6,384 bases of DNA from Holosporaceae bacterium (GCA_031288435.1 JAITRK010000075.1:1-6384); one strand, 5' to 3'; positions 1 to 5,464 are shown, counted from the first letter of the stretch. Program-made: numbers and translations. Notes: generated by a model not told the origin, from the letters alone.

Positions 1-260
1 CTTCCGTCGACGGATCGTCCAGATTCAACAGTCCCGATGGCCAGAAACAATCTCTTTGGTATATTATGGGCTTTTTCAGCCGCCAGTATTTCGCTTTCGC
101 AGAGATCGTGGGGCGAGAAATAGGTTTTCCTATCATAATCCAGCGTCGGCTTTGTGGTTGCCGGCGCTGCCGATTGACTGTTCTCTGCGTCGCAGCACAT
201 AAAAAAAACCGACAGCGTAGATCCAAATGCAAATAACTTCACATTAACTCGAGGCATCAT
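1..260 (-). CDS. Secreted lytic transglycosylase (SLT domain), N-terminal part, cut by the window edge
   Basis: Enzymes of this family cleave the MurNAc-GlcNAc bond of peptidoglycan in the periplasm, forming 1,6-anhydro products. Eighty-six codons are visible. Residues 1-25 look like a signal peptide: basic start, hydrophobic core at about 9-21, and a possible cleavage site after Cys-Asp-Ala. Residues 26-45 are a Ser/Ala/Pro/Thr-rich linker. From Cys54 the start of the SLT fold is recognisable: C-E-x-x-I-x-x-A-E, then N-I-P, then L-A-I-G-T-V-E-S-G-R at 73-82. Glu79 in the ESGR motif aligns with the catalytic acid of SLT enzymes. The first of two adjacent ATG codons was chosen because GGAG (268-271) lies 7 nt upstream of it. 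No clean lipobox is seen, so a soluble periplasmic or exported form is more likely than a lipoprotein. The rest of the catalytic domain lies outside the window. The fold assignment is from motif recognition only. Confidence 0.8.
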   Translation of the reverse strand, partial: MMPRVNVKLFAFGSTLSVFFMCCDAENSQSAAPATTKPTLDYDRKTYFSPHDLCESEILAAEKAHNIPKRLFLAIGTVESGRSVDG

Positions 261-374
261 ACAACTACTCCAAAAACTCACATGTCTTGGAAAGCGAAAA
301 TCGTGCCGGAAAGCAGTAAATTAACTATTGGCGTGAAGATCGAAGAGATCGCAGTTAGTAAATATTAACAACGA

Positions 375-391
375 AAATCTCGCGGAGATTT
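375..391. terminator. Small perfect hairpin in the 261-469 spacer
   Basis: AAATCTC (375-381) and GAGATTT (385-391) form a perfect 7-bp stem around GCG. Reading on the minus strand, it follows the dehydratase-like gene by about 80 nt and is trailed by a moderately T-rich stretch. On the plus strand six Ts occur at 401-406, too far away for a classic terminator. A second small hairpin, GGCAA-TAG-TTGCC (428-440), lies closer to the gene's stop. Either could end transcription before the transglycosylase gene, but neither has an ideal U-tract. I see nothing else in the 261-469 spacer beyond the ribosome binding site at 268-271. Confidence 0.35.
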
Positions 392-469
392 CTGTTAGGG
401 TTTTTTCAATTTAATGAGATGAAATATGGCAATAGTTGCCGCTGCGATTCGTTTTTGTGAGTGAAAAAG

Positions 470-2374
470 TTAATTTTTTATTGTCTCGGAGAACGTTTTC
501 CCAATTTTTTCGGTTAGGCTCTGGAAGACCAAGGCAATCAAATCTCGCGTTTTCATGGTGTTAATTTCTTCGATGCTTGGAGGTAGAGTCTCATAGGAAG
601 CCAAGTTTTGGCACAAAAACTTCGTACGTACTATGCTGCCCATGCTGGTTTTCTCCAACGCCTCAGTAATATTTGGGAAATCTTCCAGGCTCATGGGTTC
701 GGATTCATCGTATTCTATACGAACATCCGTCTCTTTCCTGAGGCAGAACAAATGGCAGACAATTTCCACTAAATCGTCCAGTAAAACATTATCTTTAGGC
801 ATTAGAGTGTAGACGCTGGAAGAAAAATCGTATTCCTTCATGGAGTGTCCAATCATTTTAATTGCCAGCGGCAATATGTCCTTTCGGTAGTATATTTTCG
901 TTAAGGCAGAATCAGGTGATTTTAGATCTATGCGGCCACTGGATTCCAATGAGCGTATCATTTGCCCGAAGATTCCCACTCGATCCGTAGCGCTGTTAGG
1001 TATGCGAATAATCCTGAATTTTGTGTGAAGTTTCCTGCTGCGGGAGTCGGCGAACTGCGCCATAAGTTCTCCTATCCTCTGGGTAGCTCCGATCCAATTG
1101 CTTGCGTTCAACGATTCTAGATTTGAAAGAATCACAACATGGGATAGCCGCGTTCTATGGGCAAATTCTATTAATTTATTTGTCTCGAGTATATTTTTTA
1201 TTACCGCTTCTTTTAGGTTATTTTCGCTGCCACTTACGAGTTTTACGGGCATGTTATAAAATAGGATGTCCGGCTTTGAATTACAGGAGCACAGCATATC
1301 TAGGCTGGTGATTTTTAGGTTGTAATTCTTTCCAGGGCACAGGCTTTTCAATTTCTGTTCTGCGTCTGCCAGTAGCATTTCGTTTTCGCACAGTATTGTG
1401 AGGTTCACTGACGACGCGAACGAGACTGCATAGATAATGTCCAGCACGACGTCGCGCCCGTCGTAGCATATCCACACGGTGGCGTTTTTAAAAACAGTCG
1501 TTAGGACAGATTTTTCCTGAGCCGTTACGCTAACTGTCTCAAAATCAGCGAGACAAATGGGAGCGACTGTTACGGTGCATGGTTTCTCTGACGCATTTGC
1601 GACTACTTTAAACAACGGAATCGAAAATTCTGCCGACAGCGCCATCAGATTCGCCAAAGTATTGCAATTAATTTTTTTTGAAAAATACAGCAATCGTCGT
1701 GGAATTGGGAAAAAAGCCAGGCGATTAATTTTCGATAGCCATCCCCGAACGTCATCCAGCGATTCGAGCGTGCTTACTTTTTTATTCTTATTTCGCGGCG
1801 CAAATTCCTCTGAAAGAACTATGAGCTCCAGAATCTTATGGCCGCCGCCGAAATCTATGATCTGCTGCAGATCATGCATGTTTTCGCAAATTATATATGC
1901 CGGAATTCCGTTGTCGAACAACCGGTGGCCTCCGATGTATTCCAGCATCACGAATTCAATTAGGATGATAAAAAGCAATGCTGTAAGTGATACGCTAACG
2001 GTATTGTTTACGAACAACACCGGAGCGACGCAGACAGTCGCGCACAGCATAAATCTAAATTTCCCGCTGGAATTTTCTGGAATTTTTTCCGCAAGCCACA
2101 AAGAAATCGCTCCATAAATACACAGCAGCGAAAAAATTTCTGTAAAAAATTTTTTTAGATTCTGATCAGGATATATCAGTAGCGAAACAACTATGTAGGA
2201 TAGCAGCAACAGTGATACATCGTAAAATCCATGAATTTGTTCTTTGGTTAGGTTTATGTTCCTGTGGTATTTCCTATAGCCTGCCAACAGGAATTCACGC
2301 ATTTTCTGAAAATACACGTTTCCTGTTGTGTTTTTTAATAAAAGTTTCAATATTCGCTTGATATTTTCATTCAT
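470..2374 (-). CDS. Membrane-anchored FlaA1/CapD/PglF-like nucleotide-sugar dehydratase homologue, probably catalytically dead
   Basis: The 634-residue length and domain order match membrane UDP-sugar 4,6-dehydratases of capsule and glycan synthesis. Four membrane segments are visible at about 53-68, 78-95, 107-123 and 125-146. A CoA-binding-like Rossmann domain spans about 157-258, and a short-chain dehydrogenase-type domain about 270-550. Residues 368-440 align one-to-one with the family: P-D-I-L-F matches PDIVF, and S-N-L-E-S-L-N-A-S-N-W-I-G-A-T-Q-R (417-433) matches STDKAVNPTNVMGATKR. In that alignment Thr, Asp and Lys of STDK become Asn, Leu and Glu, the Met/Tyr becomes Ile428, and the Lys becomes Gln432. 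The TGAGGSIG nucleotide-binding loop becomes C-Y-D-G-R-D-V-V (303-310). The frame is fully open, so it is not an ordinary decayed gene. The family assignment is good; dehydratase activity is unlikely. The start has no Shine-Dalgarno match and may be leaderless. Confidence 0.75.
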   Translation of the reverse strand: MNENIKRILKLLLKNTTGNVYFQKMREFLLAGYRKYHRNINLTKEQIHGFYDVSLLLLSYIVVSLLIYPDQNLKKFFTEIFSLLCIYGAISLWLAEKIPENSSGKFRFMLCATVCVAPVLFVNNTVSVSLTALLFIILIEFVMLEYIGGHRLFDNGIPAYIICENMHDLQQIIDFGGGHKILELIVLSEEFAPRNKNKKVSTLESLDDVRGWLSKINRLAFFPIPRRLLYFSKKINCNTLANLMALSAEFSIPLFKVVANASEKPCTVTVAPICLADFETVSVTAQEKSVLTTVFKNATVWICYDGRDVVLDIIYAVSFASSVNLTILCENEMLLADAEQKLKSLCPGKNYNLKITSLDMLCSCNSKPDILFYNMPVKLVSGSENNLKEAVIKNILETNKLIEFAHRTRLSHVVILSNLESLNASNWIGATQRIGELMAQFADSRSRKLHTKFRIIRIPNSATDRVGIFGQMIRSLESSGRIDLKSPDSALTKIYYRKDILPLAIKMIGHSMKEYDFSSSVYTLMPKDNVLLDDLVEIVCHLFCLRKETDVRIEYDESEPMSLEDFPNITEALEKTSMGSIVRTKFLCQNLASYETLPPSIEEINTMKTRDLIALVFQSLTEKIGKTFSETIKN

Positions 2375-2381
2375 AGGCGGA

Positions 2382-2387
2382 AGTATA
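2382..2387 (-). promoter_or_regulatory. Candidate -10 box of the dehydratase-like gene (leaderless arrangement)
   Basis: On the minus strand TATACT (five of six matches to TATAAT) ends 7 nt before the ATG at 2374. Transcription would therefore begin at or next to the start codon. This fits the absence of any Shine-Dalgarno sequence there, since the intervening bases read TTCCGCC. The -35 region is only AT-rich. This is an inference from spacing alone. Confidence 0.35.
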
Positions 2388-2408
2388 TAGCATGCTTTCC
2401 AAAAATAA

Positions 2409-2414
2409 TATAAT
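2409..2414 (+). promoter_or_regulatory. Candidate -10 box of gpsA
   Basis: A perfect TATAAT lies 20 nt upstream of the gpsA ATG at 2435. The predicted transcription start near 2420-2421 would leave a leader of about 14 nt, just enough for the ribosome binding site GGAGAG at 2423-2428. No good TTGACA-like -35 is seen at 16-18 nt spacing. This placement argues against the in-frame TTG at 2414 as the start, because that codon overlaps the box. Confidence 0.4.
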
Positions 2415-2434
2415 TGAGTTACGGAGAGAAATAC

Positions 2435-3364
2435 ATGAATTGCTATGAAAAAATTGGAGTAATAGGAGCCGGAAGTTATGGAACAGCGCTGGCGCAGTGT
2501 TTCAGCAGAAGAGCGGAGAAAATTCTTCTGCTGAGCGACTCAGCGGAGGTGGAAAAATCCATAAATTGTCTTCACTCTAATCCTTTAGTCTTTCAAGACG
2601 TACCTTTGGCTGAAAACATATGCTGTACCATGGATTTTTGCGAGCTTGCCGACGCAGATTTGCTATTTATTGTCGTTCCGGCCGGAGCCGTGGACGTCGT
2701 TTGTCACCAGCTGAAAAAACACCGCCTTGCGGCACCAGTTGCGCTGTGTTCCAAAGGATTGGATATTCAAAAAACTAGATTATTGAGCGAATTGGCGGAG
2801 GAAATTATCAGCAACGACATTATAATCTTCTCAGGTCCGTCCTTTGCCCATGAGGTTGTGCGGCATTTACCGTTTGGCGTAAGCATCGCCGGAAAAAATA
2901 TGAAACTATCAAAAGAAATTGCTCGGCGGCTCTCAACTCCAGATTCTCTCCTAAAACCAATTGACGATCCAATAGGGCTGCAGATAGCCGGCGTATTTAA
3001 AAATATCCTTGCTGTGGGCTGCGGGCTACTTCGTGGCTCAGGACGCGGCAGCAGCGCCGTTGCGAAGTTAATCGTGGATGGACTGGAAGAAATGATAAAA
3101 CTGGCGCTGCTGATGGGGGGAAAACGAAAAACATTTCTGGAACTAGGTGGCATAGGAGACGTTATTCTTACCTGCACCAGCGATAAATCTCGAAATGTTG
3201 CATTCGGAGAGTATCTAGCTAGCGGCGGTGGTCCCGACAGTTGGGGCGGAGACCTGGCCGAAGGCGCGCGCTCGGCGCTGGCTGTTCCGGCATTTGAGAA
3301 AAAGTACGGTGCTCACTTTAAAATTTTCCGCGAGATATATTACGCAACGCAGCGGAATACGTAG
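2435..3364 (+). CDS. gpsA: NAD(P)H-dependent glycerol-3-phosphate dehydrogenase
   Basis: GpsA reduces dihydroxyacetone phosphate to sn-glycerol 3-phosphate in the cytoplasm, supplying the backbone for phospholipids. The 309-residue product starts with a Rossmann fold carrying G-A-G-S-Y-G (11-16). It has the N-P-L-V-F and L-A-E-N-I segment (49-62), C-S-K-G-L with Lys107, and S-G-P-S-F-A-H-E-V (133-141). Catalytic-type residues are retained: Lys189 and Asn190 in V-F-K-N, Asp242 and Thr246 in G-D-V-I-L-T, and S-R-N at 252-254. The ATG at 2435 was chosen over an upstream in-frame TTG (2414) because GGAGAG sits 6 nt before it. The protein is slightly short: family members are usually about 330 residues, and here the C-terminal tail is missing. 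The usual Asn/Arg-rich substrate-loop segment is altered to G-S-G-R-G-S-S and V-D-G-L (201-217). Activity is still likely. The gene is divergent from the dehydratase-like gene and appears monocistronic. Confidence 0.93.
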   Translation: MNCYEKIGVIGAGSYGTALAQCFSRRAEKILLLSDSAEVEKSINCLHSNPLVFQDVPLAENICCTMDFCELADADLLFIVVPAGAVDVVCHQLKKHRLAAPVALCSKGLDIQKTRLLSELAEEIISNDIIIFSGPSFAHEVVRHLPFGVSIAGKNMKLSKEIARRLSTPDSLLKPIDDPIGLQIAGVFKNILAVGCGLLRGSGRGSSAVAKLIVDGLEEMIKLALLMGGKRKTFLELGGIGDVILTCTSDKSRNVAFGEYLASGGGPDSWGGDLAEGARSALAVPAFEKKYGAHFKIFREIYYATQRNT

Positions 3365-3418
3365 CAAACAACATAACCGACCATTTATTGACTATTTCTT
3401 GCCGCGGTCCAAACGCAA

Positions 3419-3455
3419 ACTGCGACCGCCATCATCATAGATGGCCAGCCGCAGT
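3419..3455. terminator. Nested stem-loop between convergent genes, likely shared terminator
   Basis: ACTGCG (3419-3424) pairs perfectly with CGCAGT (3450-3455). Inside it GCCATC (3428-3433) pairs with GATGGC (3440-3445) around a 6-nt loop, with a small internal loop between the two stems. It sits between the gpsA stop (3364) and the stop of the minus-strand gene (3487). On the minus strand it is followed by T-rich bases (TTTGCGTTT); on the plus strand there is no U-tract. An overlapping alternative pairing, GCGGTC (3404-3409) with GACCGC (3424-3429), also exists. It most likely ends transcription of the minus-strand gene and perhaps also of gpsA. Confidence 0.5.
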
Positions 3456-3486
3456 CAAAGTCAAGAGAGAATGAAAAATGAAATTA

Positions 3487-3900
3487 TTATGTGGCTGCTT
3501 CCGCTTTCTTTATTTCGTCGGCTATCTTTTCCGCGGATTGCGGTTCCTCTTCAAGAACACCTTTAGCTAGTTTTTCTTTATTTTCGGCTTCGGCTAATTC
3601 CTGTGTTGCCGCCTCGGGAGCTGCCGAGGGTTTAGCAGATGTATCTGTGACCACAGGAGTTTCGGCTGCAGGTGGTACTTTGGTGGCTGCGGTTGGGGCT
3701 GCTGTGGTAGAAGGCTCTGCTGCAGGCGATTCAACGGCGCTTTCACTTTTTGTTCCCGCTGGATCTGCGCTCGGGGAGGCTCCTTCTTTTTCCTTATTTC
3801 CTCCGCCAAGGAAACTCGGCATTGAAGTGCCGGCTGACGCATCTTCCAAGAACAATACTCCGACTATAAGTGCCGGAAAATAAAACGACATTTTTTTCAT
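3487..3900 (-). CDS. Small secreted Ala/Pro/Thr/Glu-rich low-complexity protein, function unknown
   Basis: I do not recognise a family. The 137-residue product begins with a clear signal peptide: Met-Lys-Lys start, hydrophobic core at about 5-18, and a probable cleavage after Ala-Ser-Ala at 23. A short G-G-G patch (32-34) follows. Residues 35-110 are low complexity, rich in Ala, Pro, Ser, Thr and Glu with scattered Lys, and look disordered. The C-terminal part (about 100-137) is strongly charged, rich in Glu, Lys and Ala, and probably helical. The ATG at 3900 was chosen over a longer in-frame start at 3963 because it directly precedes the signal peptide and AGGAAG (3905-3910) lies just upstream. 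The composition resembles periplasmic linkers or surface-exposed spacer proteins, but this is only a resemblance. An open antisense frame reflects the biased composition. A CtrA-like box lies in its upstream region. Confidence 0.7.
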   Translation of the reverse strand: MKKMSFYFPALIVGVLFLEDASAGTSMPSFLGGGNKEKEGASPSADPAGTKSESAVESPAAEPSTTAAPTAATKVPPAAETPVVTDTSAKPSAAPEAATQELAEAENKEKLAKGVLEEEPQSAEKIADEIKKAEAAT

Positions 3901-3949
3901 GTTACTTCCTATATTAACTACGCTAAACGCAAACTCGTTATTGCTGCAA

Positions 3950-3981
3950 AGTATATCAAACAAAAATTAAAAAACAATTAA
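3950..3981 (-). promoter_or_regulatory. Candidate promoter with a CtrA-type TTAA-N7-TTAA box
   Basis: TTAA (3967-3970), seven bases, then TTAA (3978-3981) is an exact match to the CtrA full-site consensus known from Caulobacter and relatives. On the minus strand a TTGTTT -35 (3972-3977) lies inside the box, and a TATACT -10 (3950-3955) follows after a 16-nt spacer. This predicts a leader of about 43 nt before the ATG at 3900. A -35 embedded in the box is the usual layout of CtrA-activated promoters. The region is AT-rich, so chance occurrence is possible. The box could also serve the divergent gene at 4113. Confidence 0.4.
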
Positions 3982-4112
3982 ATATCGATCAATATATTTT
4001 GCGCTTCTACTTGCTTCAAAATTCCTTCCAATAGTAGGTGCAGATTTTTTTTGATGGAATTAAGCATAATTTTACCAAACCATTCTAGGATTACTATATC
4101 ATGGAGGTTCAT

Positions 4113-4313
4113 ATGTCGGAAATTATATACCTAAAGGATATTCTGCTTGTGAAGACCGCTAAAAAAAACAAAAAAAGTTCTTCACATAGTCGCAGGAATC
4201 CTTTGAAAGCCCAAGAACAGCGGAAAACCCTAAAGTCTTCTCTAGTTGAAAAAAACGAAGGAAAGAAAACTACTTTTCGTATCGTCAAATCTCATGATCA
4301 ATCCTCCGAATAA
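4113..4313 (+). CDS. Small very basic protein of 66 residues, function unknown
   Basis: The product is rich in Lys, Arg and Ser, with few hydrophobic residues after position 13 and no membrane segment or signal peptide. It starts M-S-E-I-I-Y-L-K, followed by a Lys-rich stretch (17-21) and R-R-N-P-L-K-A-Q-E-Q-R-K (27-38). The start resembles alphaproteobacterial DUF4169 proteins, which begin like M-x-E-I-I-N-L-R and carry an NR-x-x-FGR-x-K-A-E segment. The likeness is short and I treat it as a weak hint. The ATG at 4113 was chosen because GGAGG (4103-4107) lies 5 nt upstream; an in-frame ATG at 4101 overlaps that site. A cytoplasmic, perhaps nucleic-acid-binding role is plausible from charge alone. 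It diverges from the secreted-protein gene at 3900, with 212 bases between the two starts. Confidence 0.6.
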   Translation: MSEIIYLKDILLVKTAKKNKKSSSHSRRNPLKAQEQRKTLKSSLVEKNEGKKTTFRIVKSHDQSSE

Positions 4314-4336
4314 TAACAGATTTGGCCTGCTAAATG

Positions 4337-4342
4337 TATAAT
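4337..4342 (+). promoter_or_regulatory. Candidate -10 box at the head of the gene-free region
   Basis: A perfect TATAAT lies 24 nt after the stop of the 66-residue protein gene. No good -35 is seen 16-18 nt upstream. If active, it would start an RNA running into the 4530-4573 hairpin. It could also be chance in AT-rich DNA. Confidence 0.25.
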
Positions 4343-4470
4343 GCATAAGGTTGAACCAAGTTAATTATCTGTGCGCACTAAATAAGCCAGAAAAATTTTA
4401 AGATTTTCCAATAATTATATCGATTTATTAGCAAAAAATTAATGTTTTACTGTCATAATGGACCCCGATT

Positions 4471-4490
4471 GTTATTGTAGTTGTTGTTGT
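4471..4490. repeat. Imperfect GTT trinucleotide repeat
   Basis: Six consecutive triplets of GTT, or one-base variants of it (GTT ATT GTA GTT GTT GTT), lie in the gene-free region. They create the Thr run seen in a minus-strand spurious frame. It is short and degenerate, so slippage-based phase variation is unlikely. Confidence 0.4.
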
Positions 4491-4529
4491 CGTAAACATG
4501 AAACTAGTGTTTTTTATCGTTAGCGAAGT

Positions 4530-4573
4530 GGTGGCTCCCTTGACCCTTTTAAAAATGGGTGAAGGGAGCAACC
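4530..4573. ncRNA. Long imperfect stem-loop, possible structured RNA or terminator
   Basis: GCTCCCTT (4534-4541) pairs with AAGGGAGC (4562-4569). Inside it ACCC (4543-4546) pairs with GGGT (4557-4560), across one G-G mismatch. Outside it GGT (4530-4532) pairs with ACC (4571-4573), across one G-A mismatch. The loop is a T4A5-type AT segment that can add a few pairs. On the plus strand a run of five Ts follows about 8 nt later (4582-4586), so a terminator or attenuator ahead of the 4705 gene is possible. No known RNA family was recognised. Strand is unassigned. Confidence 0.45.
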
Positions 4574-4601
4574 CGTGTTCGTTTTTAAAATTATCGCCTG
4601 C

Positions 4602-4615
4602 TAATGCATGCATTA
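4602..4615. promoter_or_regulatory. Perfect 14-bp palindrome, possible operator
   Basis: TAATGCATGCATTA is a perfect inverted repeat 89 bases upstream of the ATG at 4705. Its half TAATGCAT recurs at 4339-4346, overlapping the TATAAT box. This is the shape of a binding site for a dimeric regulator, but no regulator is identified. Confidence 0.3.
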
Positions 4616-4704
4616 TTCGTATCGTCGGCAACTGCTCGCGACCACCGCCTTCCGTTGCGTTGAAAGCTGACTAATAATTGCACTAAATTACCATGGAGAC
4701 AAAA

Positions 4705-5400
4705 ATGAAAAAACTAACATTAGCCAGCGTGGTTTTGTGCGCGCTGTCATATACGTTCGATGTTGCAGTTGCCAGAGAGAGCGGTAGTGATGTTGCGATA
4801 TCTGTAACGGCAATTCAGGAATTTGAGCTGAATATAGCGCCTGCTGGCAACAGCTTGAACTTTGTGGTGAAACCAGATGCCAATGGCAAGTTTTTGAAAA
4901 GTGGTCTTTGTCTGCTCGGCACAATGGAGGATTTCTCGTCTGAATTCTATTCTAACTACACGCCAGCAGATACAAAACCTCTATCCTTTGTGGTTAAATC
5001 GCCACTTCCGCGTGGAATTAATATTAAAATAAAACCAAGCGAGTACGTCAATAGTAGTGGCAATGAGTTTCGTTTAGTAAATAAGGGAAAAGATGGGGCA
5101 TCAGGTGAGTACGAAGGCGCCCCATACATTCCTTTTCAAATTGTCAAACTTGATGAAGGGGAGGAGAATGGAAGTAGTAATTCACCGATTATTCCTCAAA
5201 ATATTTATGGATATCCGTGCATAAAGATTAATAACGAGGCTTCTGCTCCTTATGCTATAGGTGACCACATAAATCTTGGAATAAAATTTACTGGAACTGG
5301 CGACTCTGGTAAATCGCTTGTAAACGATAGCGAAGTTATAGTGCCAGGCGAAGTATACAGGGAAACTCTACATATTATATTTGCCATTATTGACGATTAG
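4705..5400 (+). CDS. Secreted, probably beta-rich protein of unknown function
   Basis: The 231-residue product has a signal peptide: Met-Lys-Lys, a hydrophobic core at about 4-17, and a probable cleavage after Ala-Val-Ala at 23. The mature part is rich in Gly, Ser, Asn, Ile and Val in alternating patterns typical of beta strands, and lacks further membrane segments. Two cysteines (69 and 172) in the mature chain could form a disulfide. The start S-V-T-A-I-Q-E-F-E-L-N-I (33-44) and the end P-G-E-V-Y-R-E-T-L-H-I-I-F (214-226) resemble the first and last strands of fimbrial or spore-coat-U/DUF4402-type beta-sandwich subunits. That is a pattern impression, not a family assignment. The ATG at 4705 was chosen because GGAG (4695-4698) lies 6 nt upstream and the signal peptide starts there; an in-frame ATG at 4693 overlaps that site. 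It is probably monocistronic, with a hairpin terminator downstream. Confidence 0.75.
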   Translation: MKKLTLASVVLCALSYTFDVAVARESGSDVAISVTAIQEFELNIAPAGNSLNFVVKPDANGKFLKSGLCLLGTMEDFSSEFYSNYTPADTKPLSFVVKSPLPRGINIKIKPSEYVNSSGNEFRLVNKGKDGASGEYEGAPYIPFQIVKLDEGEENGSSNSPIIPQNIYGYPCIKINNEASAPYAIGDHINLGIKFTGTGDSGKSLVNDSEVIVPGEVYRETLHIIFAIIDD

Positions 5401-5422
5401 TTATAGCATTTCGCTAGCAGGA

Positions 5423-5464
5423 GCATTGGTTCGTCGCGTAGACGCGTCGGCGAGCCATGCTTTT
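5423..5464 (+). terminator. Hairpin plus T-run after the 4705-5400 gene
   Basis: GCAT pairs with ATGC (5423-5426 with 5457-5460). GGTTCG pairs with CGAGCC (5428-5433 with 5451-5456, one G-U). CGCG pairs with CGCG (5435-5438 with 5443-5446) around a TAGA loop. Four Ts follow directly at 5461-5464. It starts 23 nt after the stop, as expected of an intrinsic terminator. A second small palindrome (5490-5501) followed by T-rich DNA may act as a backup. Confidence 0.6.

Larger units (their letters stand above)
4314..4704. other. Gene-free 391-base region with hairpin, palindrome and promoter-like boxes
   Basis: No open frame here has a credible start and ribosome binding site. A 67-codon minus frame (4428-4631) begins at TTG and mainly reads through repeats. 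The region holds a TATAAT at 4337-4342 and an AT-rich stretch (4390-4445). It also holds an imperfect GTT repeat (4471-4490), a long hairpin (4530-4573) and a 14-bp palindrome (4602-4615). Near its right end a TTGAAA (4660-4665) and TAAATT (4684-4689), 18 nt apart, could be a weak promoter for the 4705 gene. The region may be a long leader, a small RNA gene or an operator region. Confidence 0.5.

Noticed and set aside
1557..2117. 186-codon plus-strand open frame
   Set aside because: It is antisense to the dehydratase-like gene, whose product aligns with a known family across this stretch; the antisense product has no recognisable features.
2414..2434. TTG-initiated N-terminal extension of GpsA
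   Set aside because: The TTG overlaps the TATAAT box, and the ATG at 2435 has a well-spaced GGAGAG.
3471..3566. 31-codon plus-strand frame starting ATG after a purine-rich stretch, with a signal-like N-terminus
   Set aside because: It is very short, runs antisense into the secreted-protein gene, and lies downstream of the likely terminator.
3491..3883. 130-codon plus-strand open frame rich in Ala, Ser and Val
   Set aside because: It mirrors the low-complexity minus-strand gene and starts at GTG without a ribosome site, whereas the minus frame has a signal peptide and AGGAAG upstream.
4530..4573. Hairpin as SRP RNA, 6S RNA or tRNA
   Set aside because: None of the conserved loops or arms of these RNAs could be found around the stem.
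4428..4631. 67-codon minus-strand frame with a Thr run
   Set aside because: It starts at TTG without a ribosome site, and its content is the translated GTT repeat and hairpin.
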